A stretch of 64,000 nt of DNA, taken from positions 756,283 through 820,282 of the forward strand of contig NZ_JACIEK010000001.1 in the NCBI RefSeq assembly GCF_014196835.1. The letters run 5' to 3'. Made by a program: the position numbers and the translations under genes. The stretch is from Aureimonas pseudogalii (GTDB lineage: Bacteria > Pseudomonadota > Alphaproteobacteria > Rhizobiales > Rhizobiaceae). Positions 43,903 through 56,598 of this stretch are shown piece after piece. Numbering within the stretch: the first letter of the stretch is position 1; every line of letters begins with the position of its first letter. Below the pieces are notes generated by a model that ran no database searches, was not told the DNA's origin, and saw only the letters and a program-made list of their open reading frames with translations.

Positions 43903-45096
43903 ATGTCGTCGAACCACATCGGAAGCCGCATCGAGGAGACGGCCTCGCGCATCGAGCCCGAGCTCGTAGCGATCCGGCGCGACCTGCACGCCCATCCCGA
44001 GCTCGCCTTCGAGGAAGTGCGAACCGCCGCCATCGTCGCCGAGCGCCTGGCGAGCCTCGGCATCGCGCACCGCACCGGCGTCGGGCGCACCGGCGTCCTC
44101 GGCACGATCGACACCGGGCGCCCCGGCCCGACGCTGCTGCTGCGCGCCGACATGGACGCGCTGCCGATCCATGAGCAGACCGGGCTGGACTTCGCCTCCA
44201 CCGTGCCGGGCAAGATGCACGCCTGCGGCCACGATCTCCACACCGCGACGCTGCTCGGCGTCGCCGAGGTGCTGGCCGGCATCCAGCCGATGCTTTCGGG
44301 GCGCATTCAGCTGATGTTCCAGCCGGCCGAAGAGGTGTCGGACAGCGGCGCGGCGGCGATGATGCGGGACGGAGCGCTGGAGGGCGTCGACATGGCGCTG
44401 GGGTTCCACAACTATCCCGGCGAGCCCGTGGGCACCTTCTCCTTCGTGCCGGGCGTCGCCGGCGGATCGTCCGACGAGTTCACGATCACCGTCACCGGGC
44501 GCTCCGGCCATGCGGCGCGCCCGCATCTGACGAGCGACCCGATCGTGGCGGCGGCGACGCTGATCCTGCAGCTGCAGACGATCGTCTCGCGCGAGATGAA
44601 TCCGATGCGCCCGATCGTCCTGACGATCGGCGTGATTCAGGGCGGCCTCGCGCCCAACATCATTCCCGACGCGGTGCGGATCGTCGGCACCGTGCGCACC
44701 CATCACGAGGAGGACCGCGTGGCGATGGAGGCGGCGATCGCCCGCCATTGCGCGGGCGTCTCGGCCTCGTTGCGCGTCGAGTGCGCGCTGGCGATGGAGC
44801 GCGGCACGCCGCCCCTGGTGAGCGATGCCGGCGTGATGGCCAAGACGATGAAAGCGATCCGCGAGCACTACGGCGACGAGGTGGTGCTCGAGGCCGCGCC
44901 CTCGCTCGGCGCCGAGGATTTCGCGCTCATCGGCGAGCGCGTGCCGACCTTCCAGCTCGGCGTCGGCTCCGGCATGCCCGGCCGCCACGACGAGTTGCAC
45001 AATAGCGACTACCAGCCGGACGAGCGCTCGATCCGCAACGGCGTGGTGGCGCTGTCGCTCGCGGCGGTGGAACTCCTCACCGCCCCCGTCGGCTGA
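43903..45096 (+). CDS. M20D amidohydrolase (hippurate/N-acyl amino acid hydrolase type)
   Basis: 397 aa, with AAGGA before the ATG at 43903. Metal-dependent peptidase M20D motifs: RRDLHAHPELAFEE, LLRADMDALPI, KMHACGHDLHTATLLG (metal ligands Cys, His, Asp) and MFQPAEE. Dimerisation domain around 185-295. Such enzymes cleave N-acyl or amidated amino acids and indole-3-acetyl conjugates. The exact substrate is unknown. Confidence 0.9.
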   Translation: MSSNHIGSRIEETASRIEPELVAIRRDLHAHPELAFEEVRTAAIVAERLASLGIAHRTGVGRTGVLGTIDTGRPGPTLLLRADMDALPIHEQTGLDFASTVPGKMHACGHDLHTATLLGVAEVLAGIQPMLSGRIQLMFQPAEEVSDSGAAAMMRDGALEGVDMALGFHNYPGEPVGTFSFVPGVAGGSSDEFTITVTGRSGHAARPHLTSDPIVAAATLILQLQTIVSREMNPMRPIVLTIGVIQGGLAPNIIPDAVRIVGTVRTHHEEDRVAMEAAIARHCAGVSASLRVECALAMERGTPPLVSDAGVMAKTMKAIREHYGDEVVLEAAPSLGAEDFALIGERVPTFQLGVGSGMPGRHDELHNSDYQPDERSIRNGVVALSLAAVELLTAPVG

Positions 45097-45112
45097 AACC
45101 GATTCGCCGCGA

Positions 45113-46393
45113 TCAAGCCGGTTGCAGCCGCCCCGCGCGCCGATCGTGAGCGGGGTCGATGAGCAGCGCCAGGGCGGCGGCGAGGATCGCCGTCAGCCCG
45201 GCGACGGTGAAGGCGAGGCCGTAGGTGCCCTGCAGTTCGCGCATGAAGCCGCCGAAATAGGCGGCGGTCGCCGCGCCCACCTGATGGCCGGCGACGATCC
45301 AGCCGAAGACGAGCGGCCCCTTGGCGTCGCCGAACGCCTCGTTGGCGAGGCGCAGCGTCGGCGGCACGGTGGCGATCCAGTCGAGCCCGTAGAGCACGGC
45401 GAAGATCGTCAGCGCGCCCACCGAGAAGCCGGAATAGGGCAGGTAGACGAGCGACAGACCGCGGATGCCGTAATAGACGGCGAGCAGCTTGCGCGGATCG
45501 TAGCGGTCGGTCAGCCAGCCCGAACTCGTGGTGCCGATGAGGTCGAAGATGCCCATCAGCGCCAGGAAGCCTGCCGCCTGCACCTCGGGAATGCCCATGT
45601 CGCCGCAAAAGGCGATGAGATGGGTGCCGACCAGCCCGTTGGTGGTGAAGCCGCAGACGAAGAAGGTGGCGAAGAGGAACCAGAAGACCCGCGTGCGCGC
45701 GGCCTCGCGAAGGGTGCGCAGCGTCGCGGTGAAGAAGTTGCCGACCGGCGCGGCCGCGGCCGGCTCGTCTTCCGTCGCACCGTACCGGCGCTGGCCGATG
45801 TCGGCGGGACGCTCGGGCACCAGCCAGAAGACGAGCGGCAGCAGGCAGAGACAGGCGATCGACACGGTGATCGCGATCGGCCGCCAGCCGCCCGACTGCG
45901 CCAGAAAGGCGAGAAACGGCAGGAAGACGAGCATGCCCGACGCGCCGCTCGCCGCCATCAGCCCCATCATCAGCCCGCGGTTGGTCTTGAACCAGCGGTT
46001 GATCACGGTGGCGCCGAGGACGTTGGCGACGGCGCCGCTGCCAAGGCCCGTCATCACGCCCCAGGTCGCCACGAGATGCCAGGGCTCGCGCATGAACAGG
46101 CTGAGCGCGGTGGCTGACGCCATCAGCGAGATCGCGAGCATCAGCACGCGGCGCAGGCCGAAGCGCTCCATCAGCGCCGCCGCGAAGGGCCCGGCCAGCC
46201 CGTAGAGGAAGATGCCGATCGCCGCGGCCAGCGAGACGGTGTCGCGCCGCCAGCCGAAGCTCTCCTCCAGCGGCAGCATCATCACCGAGGGCGCCGAGCG
46301 CAAGCCCGCCGAGACGAGCAGGGCCACGAAGACGACGCCCGCCACGACGAAGGCGTAGCGCGGCCCTAAGGGGCGGGACGAGGAACGGGTCAT
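45113..46393 (-). CDS. MFS transporter
   Basis: 426 aa from the ATG at 46393, twelve hydrophobic segments with a central cytoplasmic loop (ERPADIGQRRYGATEDEPAAA). The first cytoplasmic loop has FGLRRVLML, and the 7-8 loop GWLTDRYDPRKLL, both forms of the MFS signature. The family resembles monocarboxylate/oxalate-type exchangers. It converges with the amidohydrolase gene 16 bp apart. Substrate unknown. Confidence 0.88.
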   Translation of the reverse strand: MTRSSSRPLGPRYAFVVAGVVFVALLVSAGLRSAPSVMMLPLEESFGWRRDTVSLAAAIGIFLYGLAGPFAAALMERFGLRRVLMLAISLMASATALSLFMREPWHLVATWGVMTGLGSGAVANVLGATVINRWFKTNRGLMMGLMAASGASGMLVFLPFLAFLAQSGGWRPIAITVSIACLCLLPLVFWLVPERPADIGQRRYGATEDEPAAAAPVGNFFTATLRTLREAARTRVFWFLFATFFVCGFTTNGLVGTHLIAFCGDMGIPEVQAAGFLALMGIFDLIGTTSSGWLTDRYDPRKLLAVYYGIRGLSLVYLPYSGFSVGALTIFAVLYGLDWIATVPPTLRLANEAFGDAKGPLVFGWIVAGHQVGAATAAYFGGFMRELQGTYGLAFTVAGLTAILAAALALLIDPAHDRRAGRLQPA

Positions 46394-46652
46394 GGCGGGA
46401 CTCCGGCGACGGGCTTCTCGCCTTTGCGTCGGTCCGGCCGTCGGCATTGTCAAGGGAGCGTGACACCGGACACGGCCGTATTCGGCGTCGTCGGACAGCG
46501 AAGGGTGAGACGAACGCGCGAGGAAAGCCACTCCGTCGCGGGCTGCGCAAGCGCGTCGGGTCTCGAACCCCATCCCCGGCCTTGGCCTGGGCTGGGCTGG
46601 GCTGGGAACGTCCCGGCCGGTCGCCCGCTTGTTCCATGGAAGGGAGACGACG

Positions 46653-46898
46653 ATGCACACCCACCCCGACGACCCCGCCACCCCTCGAATCAGCGGATCG
46701 GCAGACCATCCGCCGGGCGCGGAGGCGCCGACGGCACCGGCGCTCGGTCCTGCGTCGCCTGCGCTCCGGCCGTCCGCGACCATGCCCTTGGCGGGACCGG
46801 CGTCCTCGACCGGAGCGCATGCCCCGGTGCGCCCCACCGTTCCGCAGGAAGACCTCGAAGAGGTGCCCGACGCGATCTCGCCGTTCGGTCCGTCCTGA
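46653..46898 (+). CDS. Small proline/alanine-rich protein (81 aa)
   Basis: 81 aa from MHTHPDDPATPRISG, with AGGGAG six bases before the ATG, the main reason for calling it. The middle is low-complexity (Pro, Ala, Ser); the end PQEDLEEVPDAISPFGPS is acidic. No family recognised; expression is uncertain. Confidence 0.45.
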   Translation: MHTHPDDPATPRISGSADHPPGAEAPTAPALGPASPALRPSATMPLAGPASSTGAHAPVRPTVPQEDLEEVPDAISPFGPS

Positions 46899-47016
46899 TC
46901 GGCCGGGTCGCCATCGAAACGCACGAGCCGTCCGCCCCTTCGGAGCCAACGGCGCCGCGCTGCGTTAGGCGTTCCACAGCGCGGCGGTTCGTCGCCGCGC
47001 AGGAACGGAGAGATCC

Positions 47017-47421
47017 ATGCAGATTCCCAAGGGTGCGACGATCGCGGTGGTCGATGGCCAGAAGCTCAGCCTCTTCCGCAATGGCGGCGAGGGCGACCAT
47101 CCCAAGCTGACGGCCCTCGACACCGGGCCGGTCGACACCGACAACAAGAGCGGCGGCGTCGGCCATTCCAGCAGCAGCGCCAATCCCGACGACAACACGC
47201 AGGACGAGGACGGCTTCGTCGCCGGCGTCGTCGATATCCTGAACAAGCAGGCGGTGTCGGGCTCGCTGACCAAGCTCGTGGTCATCGCCGCGCCCCGCGC
47301 GCTCGGCGAGATGCGCAAGCACTACCACGCCAAGCTGAAGGACGCGCTCGTCGGCGAGATCGCCAAGGATCTGACCGGCCAGACCAGCGCCGAGATCGAG
47401 AAGGCCCTCGCGGCCGCCTAA
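47017..47421 (+). CDS. Host-attachment-type protein (baeRF-like)
   Basis: 134 aa. It matches the family of proteins described as required for attachment to host cells, a release-factor-eRF1-like domain: ATIAVVDGQKLSLFRNGG, HSSSSANPDDNTQDEDGFVAGVVDILNK in pieces, LVVIAAPRALGEMRKHYHAKL. Members occur widely in alphaproteobacteria; true function is unclear, possibly ribosome- or RNA-linked. Confidence 0.85.
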   Translation: MQIPKGATIAVVDGQKLSLFRNGGEGDHPKLTALDTGPVDTDNKSGGVGHSSSSANPDDNTQDEDGFVAGVVDILNKQAVSGSLTKLVVIAAPRALGEMRKHYHAKLKDALVGEIAKDLTGQTSAEIEKALAAA

Positions 47422-47987
47422 GGCGCACTTGGCGCCTGGTCATGAGACCAGGCCCCGTCGCCGCGTCGCGGATGGCTTGCCACGTGACGAACGACAAGCC
47501 CGATCTGCCCTTTCGGGCGGGTCGGGCTCGATCGGTGGACCGACGGACACCGATGCATGGAGGATGAAGCTGGAAGAAGTGGATCGGGGGCGACGCTGAG
47601 CGATCGCGTCGTTCGCGCTGCCGGCCCGCGATTGCGCCGACCCGTTGTTCCTGTGACTCCCGACCGACGAGCGGCTCCGCAACCTCCCCGGCTTACGCTC
47701 GACGATCGATCAAAACGGACCCGTGCGGGTAGGACCCAGGCGCGTCGGCGGGTCGTTCGTGATCTGCTGGGGGAGCCCGGCCTCGGTTGCCGATGGGACG
47801 CACGCGCTCCAACGGGAGTCGACACACTCGGCTCGCTCGGTGGCGGCGCCGTTGCCAATCCCCATTCCCAAACGATCATTCCGAAAGGGTCGCCACTCGA
47901 CGTCTCGACAGCAGGGCATCGTCTCAGCATAAACAGCCCCTCGGCATACGCCTAAAGACATCAGCTCTACAAAATCAAAAGGGAACC
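47422..47987. other. Intergenic stretch without a supportable gene
   Basis: 566 bp between the host-attachment gene and tRNA-Glu. The open frames are Arg/Ser/Pro-rich and have no recognised domain. The right side becomes AT-richer before the tRNA. Confidence 0.5.
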
Positions 47988-48062
47988 TGGTACGCCCAAG
48001 GGGAATCGAACCCCTGTTTGCGCCGTGAGAGGGCGCCGTCCTAACCGCTAGACGATGGGCGC
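47988..48062 (-). tRNA. tRNA-Glu (CTC)
   Basis: 75 nt with encoded CCA. GCGCCCA pairs with UGGGCGU, the T loop is GTTCGATTC and the anticodon loop is CCCTCTCAC (CTC). Reads GAG codons. Confidence 0.96.
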
Positions 48063-48128
48063 GTGCCAGTGGTTGCTCCTATAGCCAGCCGGCTCGGGGA
48101 TGGCAAGCCTGTTTTTGTCGTCCCGGAG

Positions 48129-48539
48129 TCAATTCGCGGGAACAGGCGCGGACGACGGCACCCCGCCCTCGACGCGGATCGGATGGCGCGACACGACCTC
48201 GCCGTTGCGCAGGTCGACCACCACGAGTTCCTCGCCGCCGCCCGACAAGGCGATGCGTAGCAGCGCGTGCGAGGCGTCGAGCGCGGTCTCGCTGATGCTC
48301 GCGCCCTCCGGCAGCGTGATCGGGGCGAGCGTGCCCACCGCGATCTCGCGAGAGCCCCCGGCCGCGGCGCTCGCCGCCTCGGGCGCGCGGTCCGAGCTTC
48401 GATAGACAACGGCGCTGAGAACCGCGATAAGTCCGACGAAGAGCACCGCGATCGACAGGGCGAGCAGGCGCACCATCTTGCGGCGGACCTTCTCGAAGGC
48501 TGGGTCGATCGGCGTCGGGCTGTCGTCGGGCTCGCTCAT
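48129..48539 (-). CDS. Single-pass membrane protein of unknown function
   Basis: 136 aa, start at 48539. One membrane helix at residues 24-46 (KMVRLLALSIAVLFVGLIAV) with a periplasmic part ending in a beta-rich region (ASHALLRIALSGGGEELVVV). It is divergent from the RluD-type gene with 19 bp between starts. Conserved beside rluD in related bacteria as far as known, but function is unknown. Confidence 0.8.
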   Translation of the reverse strand: MSEPDDSPTPIDPAFEKVRRKMVRLLALSIAVLFVGLIAVLSAVVYRSSDRAPEAASAAAGGSREIAVGTLAPITLPEGASISETALDASHALLRIALSGGGEELVVVDLRNGEVVSRHPIRVEGGVPSSAPVPAN

Positions 48540-48558
48540 CGCAATCGGATTTCCATCG

Positions 48559-49632
48559 ATGGAGGACGTCATTTCGGCCGTTGGTACAGGGGGAGCGGAA
48601 GCTGGCGCAAGACGCTTCCTCGTGGAAGCCGCGCAGGCGGGCCAGCGGCTCGACCAGTTCCTGGCGCAGGCGCTGGCGGGCGAGTTGTCGCGCTCGCGCG
48701 TGCAGGCGCTGATCGAGGCCGGCGAGGTGAGCGTGGACGACGCGCCCGTCGTCGCCCCCAAGCGCAAGGTCGCGGCCGGCGAGAGCGTGGCCTTCACCGT
48801 GCCGGAGGCCGAGGCGCCCGAGCCGATCGCCGAGGACATCCCGCTCGACGTGCTCTACGAGGACGCCCATCTCGTCGTCATCGACAAGCCGGCCGGGCTC
48901 GTGGTCCATCCCGGCCCCGGCAACTGGACGGGCACGCTCGTCAATGCCCTCCTCTTCCATTGCGGCGACACGCTGTCGGGCATCGGCGGGGTGAAGCGGC
49001 CGGGCATCGTCCACCGTCTCGACAAGGAGACGAGCGGGGTGATGGTCGTCGCCAAGACCGATCTCGCCCACCGCTCGCTCGCCGACCAATTCGCCGCGCA
49101 TGGCCGCGACGGGCGCATGGAGCGCGCCTATCAGGCGGTCGTCTGGGGCGTGCCCTCGCGGCCGGTCGGACGCATCGAGGCCGCGCTCGGGCGCTCCAAT
49201 TCAGACCGGATGAAGCGCACCGTGGTGAACGAGGAGCGCGCCGACGCCAAGCATGCCGTGACGCATTTCCAGGTGCTGGAGCGCTTCGGGGGCGCGGCCG
49301 AGCACGCCGCGCTCGTCGTCTGCGTGCTCGAGACCGGGCGCACCCACCAGATCCGCGTGCACATGGCCCATATCGGCCACCCGCTCGTTGGCGACGACGC
49401 CTACGGCGCGCATTTCCGCTCGAAGGCGCGCAAGCTCGGGCAGGACGTCGCCGGCATCATCGAGAACTTTCCCCGTCAGGCACTGCATGCCTTCCGGCTC
49501 GGCTTCGAGCATCCCGCCACCGGCGAGCCGATGGAGTTCGAGACCGAGCTTCCCGTCGACATCGCGGAACTCCTCGACGGCTTCCGCCATTGTGCCGAAG
49601 AACCGCGCGGCTCGGCGTACAAGAGCCGCTGA
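48559..49632 (+). CDS. rluD: Pseudouridine synthase, RluD family
   Basis: 357 aa from MEDVISAVGTG. S4 RNA-binding domain at about 27-75 (QRLDQFLAQALAGELSRSRV), then the RluA-type catalytic domain with HRLDKETSGVMV, catalytic Asp155. It modifies uridines in 23S rRNA (helix 69 in RluD). Assignment to RluD over RluC rests on the S4 domain, length and the rpoH neighbour. Next gene is rpoH, a usual pair in this class. Confidence 0.92.
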   Translation: MEDVISAVGTGGAEAGARRFLVEAAQAGQRLDQFLAQALAGELSRSRVQALIEAGEVSVDDAPVVAPKRKVAAGESVAFTVPEAEAPEPIAEDIPLDVLYEDAHLVVIDKPAGLVVHPGPGNWTGTLVNALLFHCGDTLSGIGGVKRPGIVHRLDKETSGVMVVAKTDLAHRSLADQFAAHGRDGRMERAYQAVVWGVPSRPVGRIEAALGRSNSDRMKRTVVNEERADAKHAVTHFQVLERFGGAAEHAALVVCVLETGRTHQIRVHMAHIGHPLVGDDAYGAHFRSKARKLGQDVAGIIENFPRQALHAFRLGFEHPATGEPMEFETELPVDIAELLDGFRHCAEEPRGSAYKSR

Positions 49633-49708
49633 CGGAGCTTCTTCCCCTCGGCCCGAGAGATCGGCCCGAAAGGTGAACGGATTGTCATGCCGTTCGCCAT
49701 CCGGAAGC

Positions 49709-49737
49709 CGTGAAACGCGATCATCGAGTTCCCATAT
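49709..49737 (+). promoter_or_regulatory. Possible heat-shock (sigma-32) promoter of rpoH
   Basis: CGTGAA (49709-49714) and CCCATAT (49731-49737) with a 16-bp spacer resemble the sigma-32 consensus, which would allow autoregulation. Only moderately similar. Confidence 0.35.
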
Positions 49738-49824
49738 GTGATCCGGGCGTGGTGGGTCGGTTTGACCCCATGCCTTCGATCGGCTCGAACGCGAGCGGTC
49801 GTCGCAAGAGAAGGAGGGTATCCC

Positions 49825-50736
49825 ATGGCACGAGCCAATCTTCCGAGCATCGCTTCGGGTGAAGGCGGCCTCAGCCGCTACCTCGAGGAGATCCGCCGGT
49901 TTCCGATGCTGGAGCCGCAGGAAGAATACATGCTGGCCAAGCGATACGCCGAGCACGACGATCGCGACGCCGCGCACCGCCTCGTCACCAGCCATCTGCG
50001 TCTCGTCGCCAAGATCGCCATGGGCTATCGCGGCTACGGCCTGCCGATCGGCGAGGTCGTGTCGGAGGGCAATGTCGGTCTGATGCAGGCGGTGAAGCGC
50101 TTCGACCCCGAGCGGGGCTTCCGCCTCGCGACCTATGCCATGTGGTGGATCAAGGCCTCGATCCAGGAGTATATCCTGCGCTCGTGGAGCCTCGTGAAGA
50201 TGGGCACCACGGCCAACCAGAAGCGGCTGTTCTTCAATCTGCGCAAGATGAAGAGCCGCATCCAGGCGCTGGACGAAGGGGATCTGCGCCCCGATCAGGT
50301 CGACCAGATCGCCACGCAGCTCGGCGTCTCCGCCGAGGAGGTGGTGTCGATGAATCGCCGCCTCTCGGGCGACGCCTCGCTCAACGCGCCGATCCGCGCC
50401 ACCGAAGGCGAGTCCGGCGAATGGCAGGACTGGCTGGTCGATCAGTCCGAGAACCAGGAGGATTCCCTCGTCGAGCAGGACGAGTTGAACCAGCGCCGCG
50501 GCATGCTGCATCAGGCGATGGACGTGCTCAACGACCGCGAGCGCCGGATCTTCGAGGCCCGGCGCCTGACCGAAGACCCGCTGACGCTCGAGGCTCTGTC
50601 GGGCGAGTTCGACATCAGCCGCGAGCGCGTGCGCCAGATCGAGGTTCGCGCCTTCGAAAAGGTGCAGAAGGCCGTGAAGGACACGGCGGAGGCGGCCCGG
50701 CGCGCGCTGCGCGTGGTGGAAGACGCGCACGCCTGA
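49825..50736 (+). CDS. rpoH: RNA polymerase sigma-32 factor
   Basis: 303 aa from MARANLPSIASGEGGL, with AAGGAGG before the ATG. Regions 1.2-2.4 include LVAKIAMGYRGYGLPIGEVV and LATYAMWWIKASIQEYILRSWS, and the RpoH box QKRLFFNLRKMK, which separates sigma-32 from other sigma-70 factors. Region 4 HTH is DISRERVRQIEVRAFEKVQ. It directs heat-shock transcription. Confidence 0.97.
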   Translation: MARANLPSIASGEGGLSRYLEEIRRFPMLEPQEEYMLAKRYAEHDDRDAAHRLVTSHLRLVAKIAMGYRGYGLPIGEVVSEGNVGLMQAVKRFDPERGFRLATYAMWWIKASIQEYILRSWSLVKMGTTANQKRLFFNLRKMKSRIQALDEGDLRPDQVDQIATQLGVSAEEVVSMNRRLSGDASLNAPIRATEGESGEWQDWLVDQSENQEDSLVEQDELNQRRGMLHQAMDVLNDRERRIFEARRLTEDPLTLEALSGEFDISRERVRQIEVRAFEKVQKAVKDTAEAARRALRVVEDAHA

Positions 50737-50769
50737 CCCCCGCGCAGGGGTGAACAACGCGAAATGGCA

Positions 50770-50803
50770 GGGCTCCCGGATCGACGTCCGGGGGCCCCTT
50801 TCG
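50770..50803 (+). terminator. rpoH terminator
   Basis: 11-bp stem (50770-50780 with 50787-50797, one G-U pair) with 6-base loop, then CCUUUCG, 33 bases after the rpoH stop. Confidence 0.75.
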
Positions 50804-50945
50804 TATGAAGGGCCGTGAAGCCAGCGGCGTGCCGTCGCGGCCCGCGGGCGCCCTCGACATCGGCTGGCGTTCCCGCCATTTGAAGGTTCGGCGAGCCCTA
50901 CTCTCTCGCTAGCCTCGTCGCATTCGCCCACCGGAGACTGCCCGC

Positions 50946-52841
<1,896 letters not shown>

Positions 52842-52956
52842 GTACCGGCCGCCGAGGCGGATGCGCTTCAAGGCCGCGCGATGGTACGAACGCGACGAGA
52901 CCGGATCGATCCGCCAAACGCCGGGCCGCGCGATGGGCCCGGCGACGTCGCGACCG

Positions 52957-54822
52957 TCAGCTCTTGGCGGCCCAGGCGTCCAGCGCCTGCTTGAAGACCC
53001 GGTCGCCGGGAATGCCCTTCTCGATCGACATCAGCGCCCGCTGCCCGCTCGAATAGGCCAGGGGAACGTCGATCCACTGCTCGCGCCCGAGGAGCGCGAG
53101 ATTGCTGTCCACGGCCGCCTTCAGATCGTTGAGCGCGATCACGAAGAACCCGTCGGAGATCTTGCCGGCAACGCCGACCAGCGCCTCGCCCCGCGCCTGC
53201 TCGGTCGGCTTCAGCGCCAACCGCTGGACGTTCTCGATGGCGCCGCCGGGGAAGTCGGCGGGCGTCTCGAACAGGATCTCGATGACGTGGCTGGCCGGCA
53301 GCGTCGCGTCGGCGTTGCGCCGGATCGTCATGGTCATCTTCAGGTTGGCGTTCGGCACGTCCGCCACCGCGCGAATTGCGGGCTCGGGCGGCTGACCGTC
53401 GGCCGGCGGCTCGCTGACGACGCTCCACACCACGTTGCCGCTCTGCTGCGAGCCCTCGCGGTTCGTGGAGCGCTCCTCGTAGAAGACCGCCCGCTGCCCC
53501 ACGGGCACGGCAGCCGAGGCCGGCGGCGTGGACGGGGTGGCAGGCGTCGCGGCCGGCGCGGTCTCGGTGGCTGGCGGCGTGCCCGGGGCGGCGGTCGCCG
53601 CCGGCTCGGCCTCGGCCGGCGGATTGACCGAGGCGGTCGCGACGTCGGTGCCCTCCTCGAAGGCGTTCGCGCCGCCGGCGCCCGGCCCCGCGTCGATCTC
53701 CGTGCCGTCGGCGTTGAGGCGCTGCGTGAACTGGCGAGCGCGTAGGCCGGCCGGCGCGGCCGCGGCGGGCGGCGCCTGCTCGCTGGCCGTGCCGACGGGG
53801 GCCGCCGCCGTGGCGGGCGGCTCGCCGTTCGTCGCGGCCAGCGACTCACCCTCCTCGCCGGCGGTGCCGGGAGCCTGCGTCGCCGGATTGGTGGAGGCCA
53901 CCTGCGCTTCGCCCGTGAGGAGCGTGCGGATCTCGTCGCCGTAGAGCCAGCCGGCGGCGCCGAGACCGACGAGCGCAAGGACGGTCAGCCCGGCGGCGAT
54001 CGGCGGACGGCGGCGGCTGCCGGTGCGGCGTGTGGGGTAGCGCGGTCCCGACATGTCGGCCGCCGGGATCGACGGCCGGTCGGGCACCGCGGGGCGGGGA
54101 ACGGGGCGTTCGGGATCGCCATCCTTCGAAGACGAGCGCATCGCGACGAGACGACGCGAGGCCGTGTCGCCGGGCGTCGCGCCCTCGATCTCGGCAGGTC
54201 CGGTCTCGCCGACGCGGGGCTCGACGTCGTCAAACAGCGGCGGCCGGGGTTCGGTGCCGCCACTGCGCAGCGGCGGATCGCTGCGCAGTGCCTGCGCTCT
54301 CGATCCCACCGGCGGCTCTGCGGTCCGGCTGGTCTCGGACGCGGGATCGGCGGCGCCGGCGCGCGAGGCGACGGGCCATGCCGGCTGCGCCGGCGGACGG
54401 GTGGTGGGCGTTGCGCGAGGAAAAGCGGGGGGCGCCGGACGCGGCTCGACCCTCGCCGGTGCCTCGATGCGCTCCCCGGAGGCGGCGGTGGAGGCGACCG
54501 CGGGGGCCGGCTCGGGCGCGGGACGCTGCGGCGGTGGCGCGGGCGCCTCGACGCGCGCCGGCTCAGGCGGCGATGCCGGCTCCGGCGGCCGCTCGGACTC
54601 GGCCGCGGCAACGCTCTCGTAGTGCGCCTCCGTCTCGCGGATGGCGTCTTCCAGCACACGGTAGCGCGCTTCCACCACCGCTTCGTCGAGCGGCGGATTG
54701 GCGGCCTGGATCTGGCGGGTGATCGCCGCGCGCGCCTTCTCGTAGACCTTCGCCCGCAATTGCGGGGATGCGTTCGGCAGGCCGTCGATCGTCTTGCGGA
54801 GGACGGCGGTCAGATTCGCCAT
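52957..54822 (-). CDS. Proline/alanine-rich membrane protein of unknown function
   Basis: 621 aa from MANLTAVLRKTIDGLPNASP. N-terminal 70 residues are helical and conserved-looking (KVYEKARAAITRQIQAANPP, RVLEDAIRETEAHYE). Residues 75-250 are low-complexity Pro/Ala/Arg; one membrane helix lies near 277-300 (IAAGLTVLALVGLGAAGWLYG). The C-terminal 190 residues form a globular beta domain (RAVFYEERSTNREG, VSEPPADGQPPEPAI, MKMTMTIRRNADATLPASHVIEILFETP in pieces). It faces purA's neighbour in the same direction. No function known. Confidence 0.8.
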   Translation of the reverse strand: MANLTAVLRKTIDGLPNASPQLRAKVYEKARAAITRQIQAANPPLDEAVVEARYRVLEDAIRETEAHYESVAAAESERPPEPASPPEPARVEAPAPPPQRPAPEPAPAVASTAASGERIEAPARVEPRPAPPAFPRATPTTRPPAQPAWPVASRAGAADPASETSRTAEPPVGSRAQALRSDPPLRSGGTEPRPPLFDDVEPRVGETGPAEIEGATPGDTASRRLVAMRSSSKDGDPERPVPRPAVPDRPSIPAADMSGPRYPTRRTGSRRRPPIAAGLTVLALVGLGAAGWLYGDEIRTLLTGEAQVASTNPATQAPGTAGEEGESLAATNGEPPATAAAPVGTASEQAPPAAAAPAGLRARQFTQRLNADGTEIDAGPGAGGANAFEEGTDVATASVNPPAEAEPAATAAPGTPPATETAPAATPATPSTPPASAAVPVGQRAVFYEERSTNREGSQQSGNVVWSVVSEPPADGQPPEPAIRAVADVPNANLKMTMTIRRNADATLPASHVIEILFETPADFPGGAIENVQRLALKPTEQARGEALVGVAGKISDGFFVIALNDLKAAVDSNLALLGREQWIDVPLAYSSGQRALMSIEKGIPGDRVFKQALDAWAAKS

Positions 54823-55101
54823 GGATTGCAGCACTCACTCGAAAGGTCGGTCATGGCGATAAGTCGGTGATGGCTCGGCCGACCTGTCGCGTCGGTGCCG
54901 CCGTCCCCGGCACCCCGCCTCGCGCCTCGCTCGCCTGCCTCGCCCGGCGCGCCCGCGGCGCGAGCCCGCAGTCACGCCGCGCGCTGGGCCACCTCGCGGC
55001 GGACCTGCGGGGCGCCAAGCGCGCCGCAGGGATCAGAACGAGAGAGGCCCGACATGTCGCACGACACCCCGACCGCTCGGAAAGCTTGTATCAAGTTTTC
55101 C

Positions 55102-56394
<1,293 letters not shown>

Positions 56395-56598
56395 TCTGAC
56401 TCCTCGAAAGGGCGGAACGCCCTCGCTATGCGGGTGCTTCGGACATGCCGACGCCTTCGGCTGGCGCCGAATCCCGGTTCAAATCGGCCGGACTATAGTG
56501 AAAGCGCATCGGGGATGCGAGGGCGCGCACGTGCAATCCCGGCCTTTCGCGGCGGCAAGCGCATTGCGCTTCGCCCCGTCCGGCGCCTATGCAGCGCC

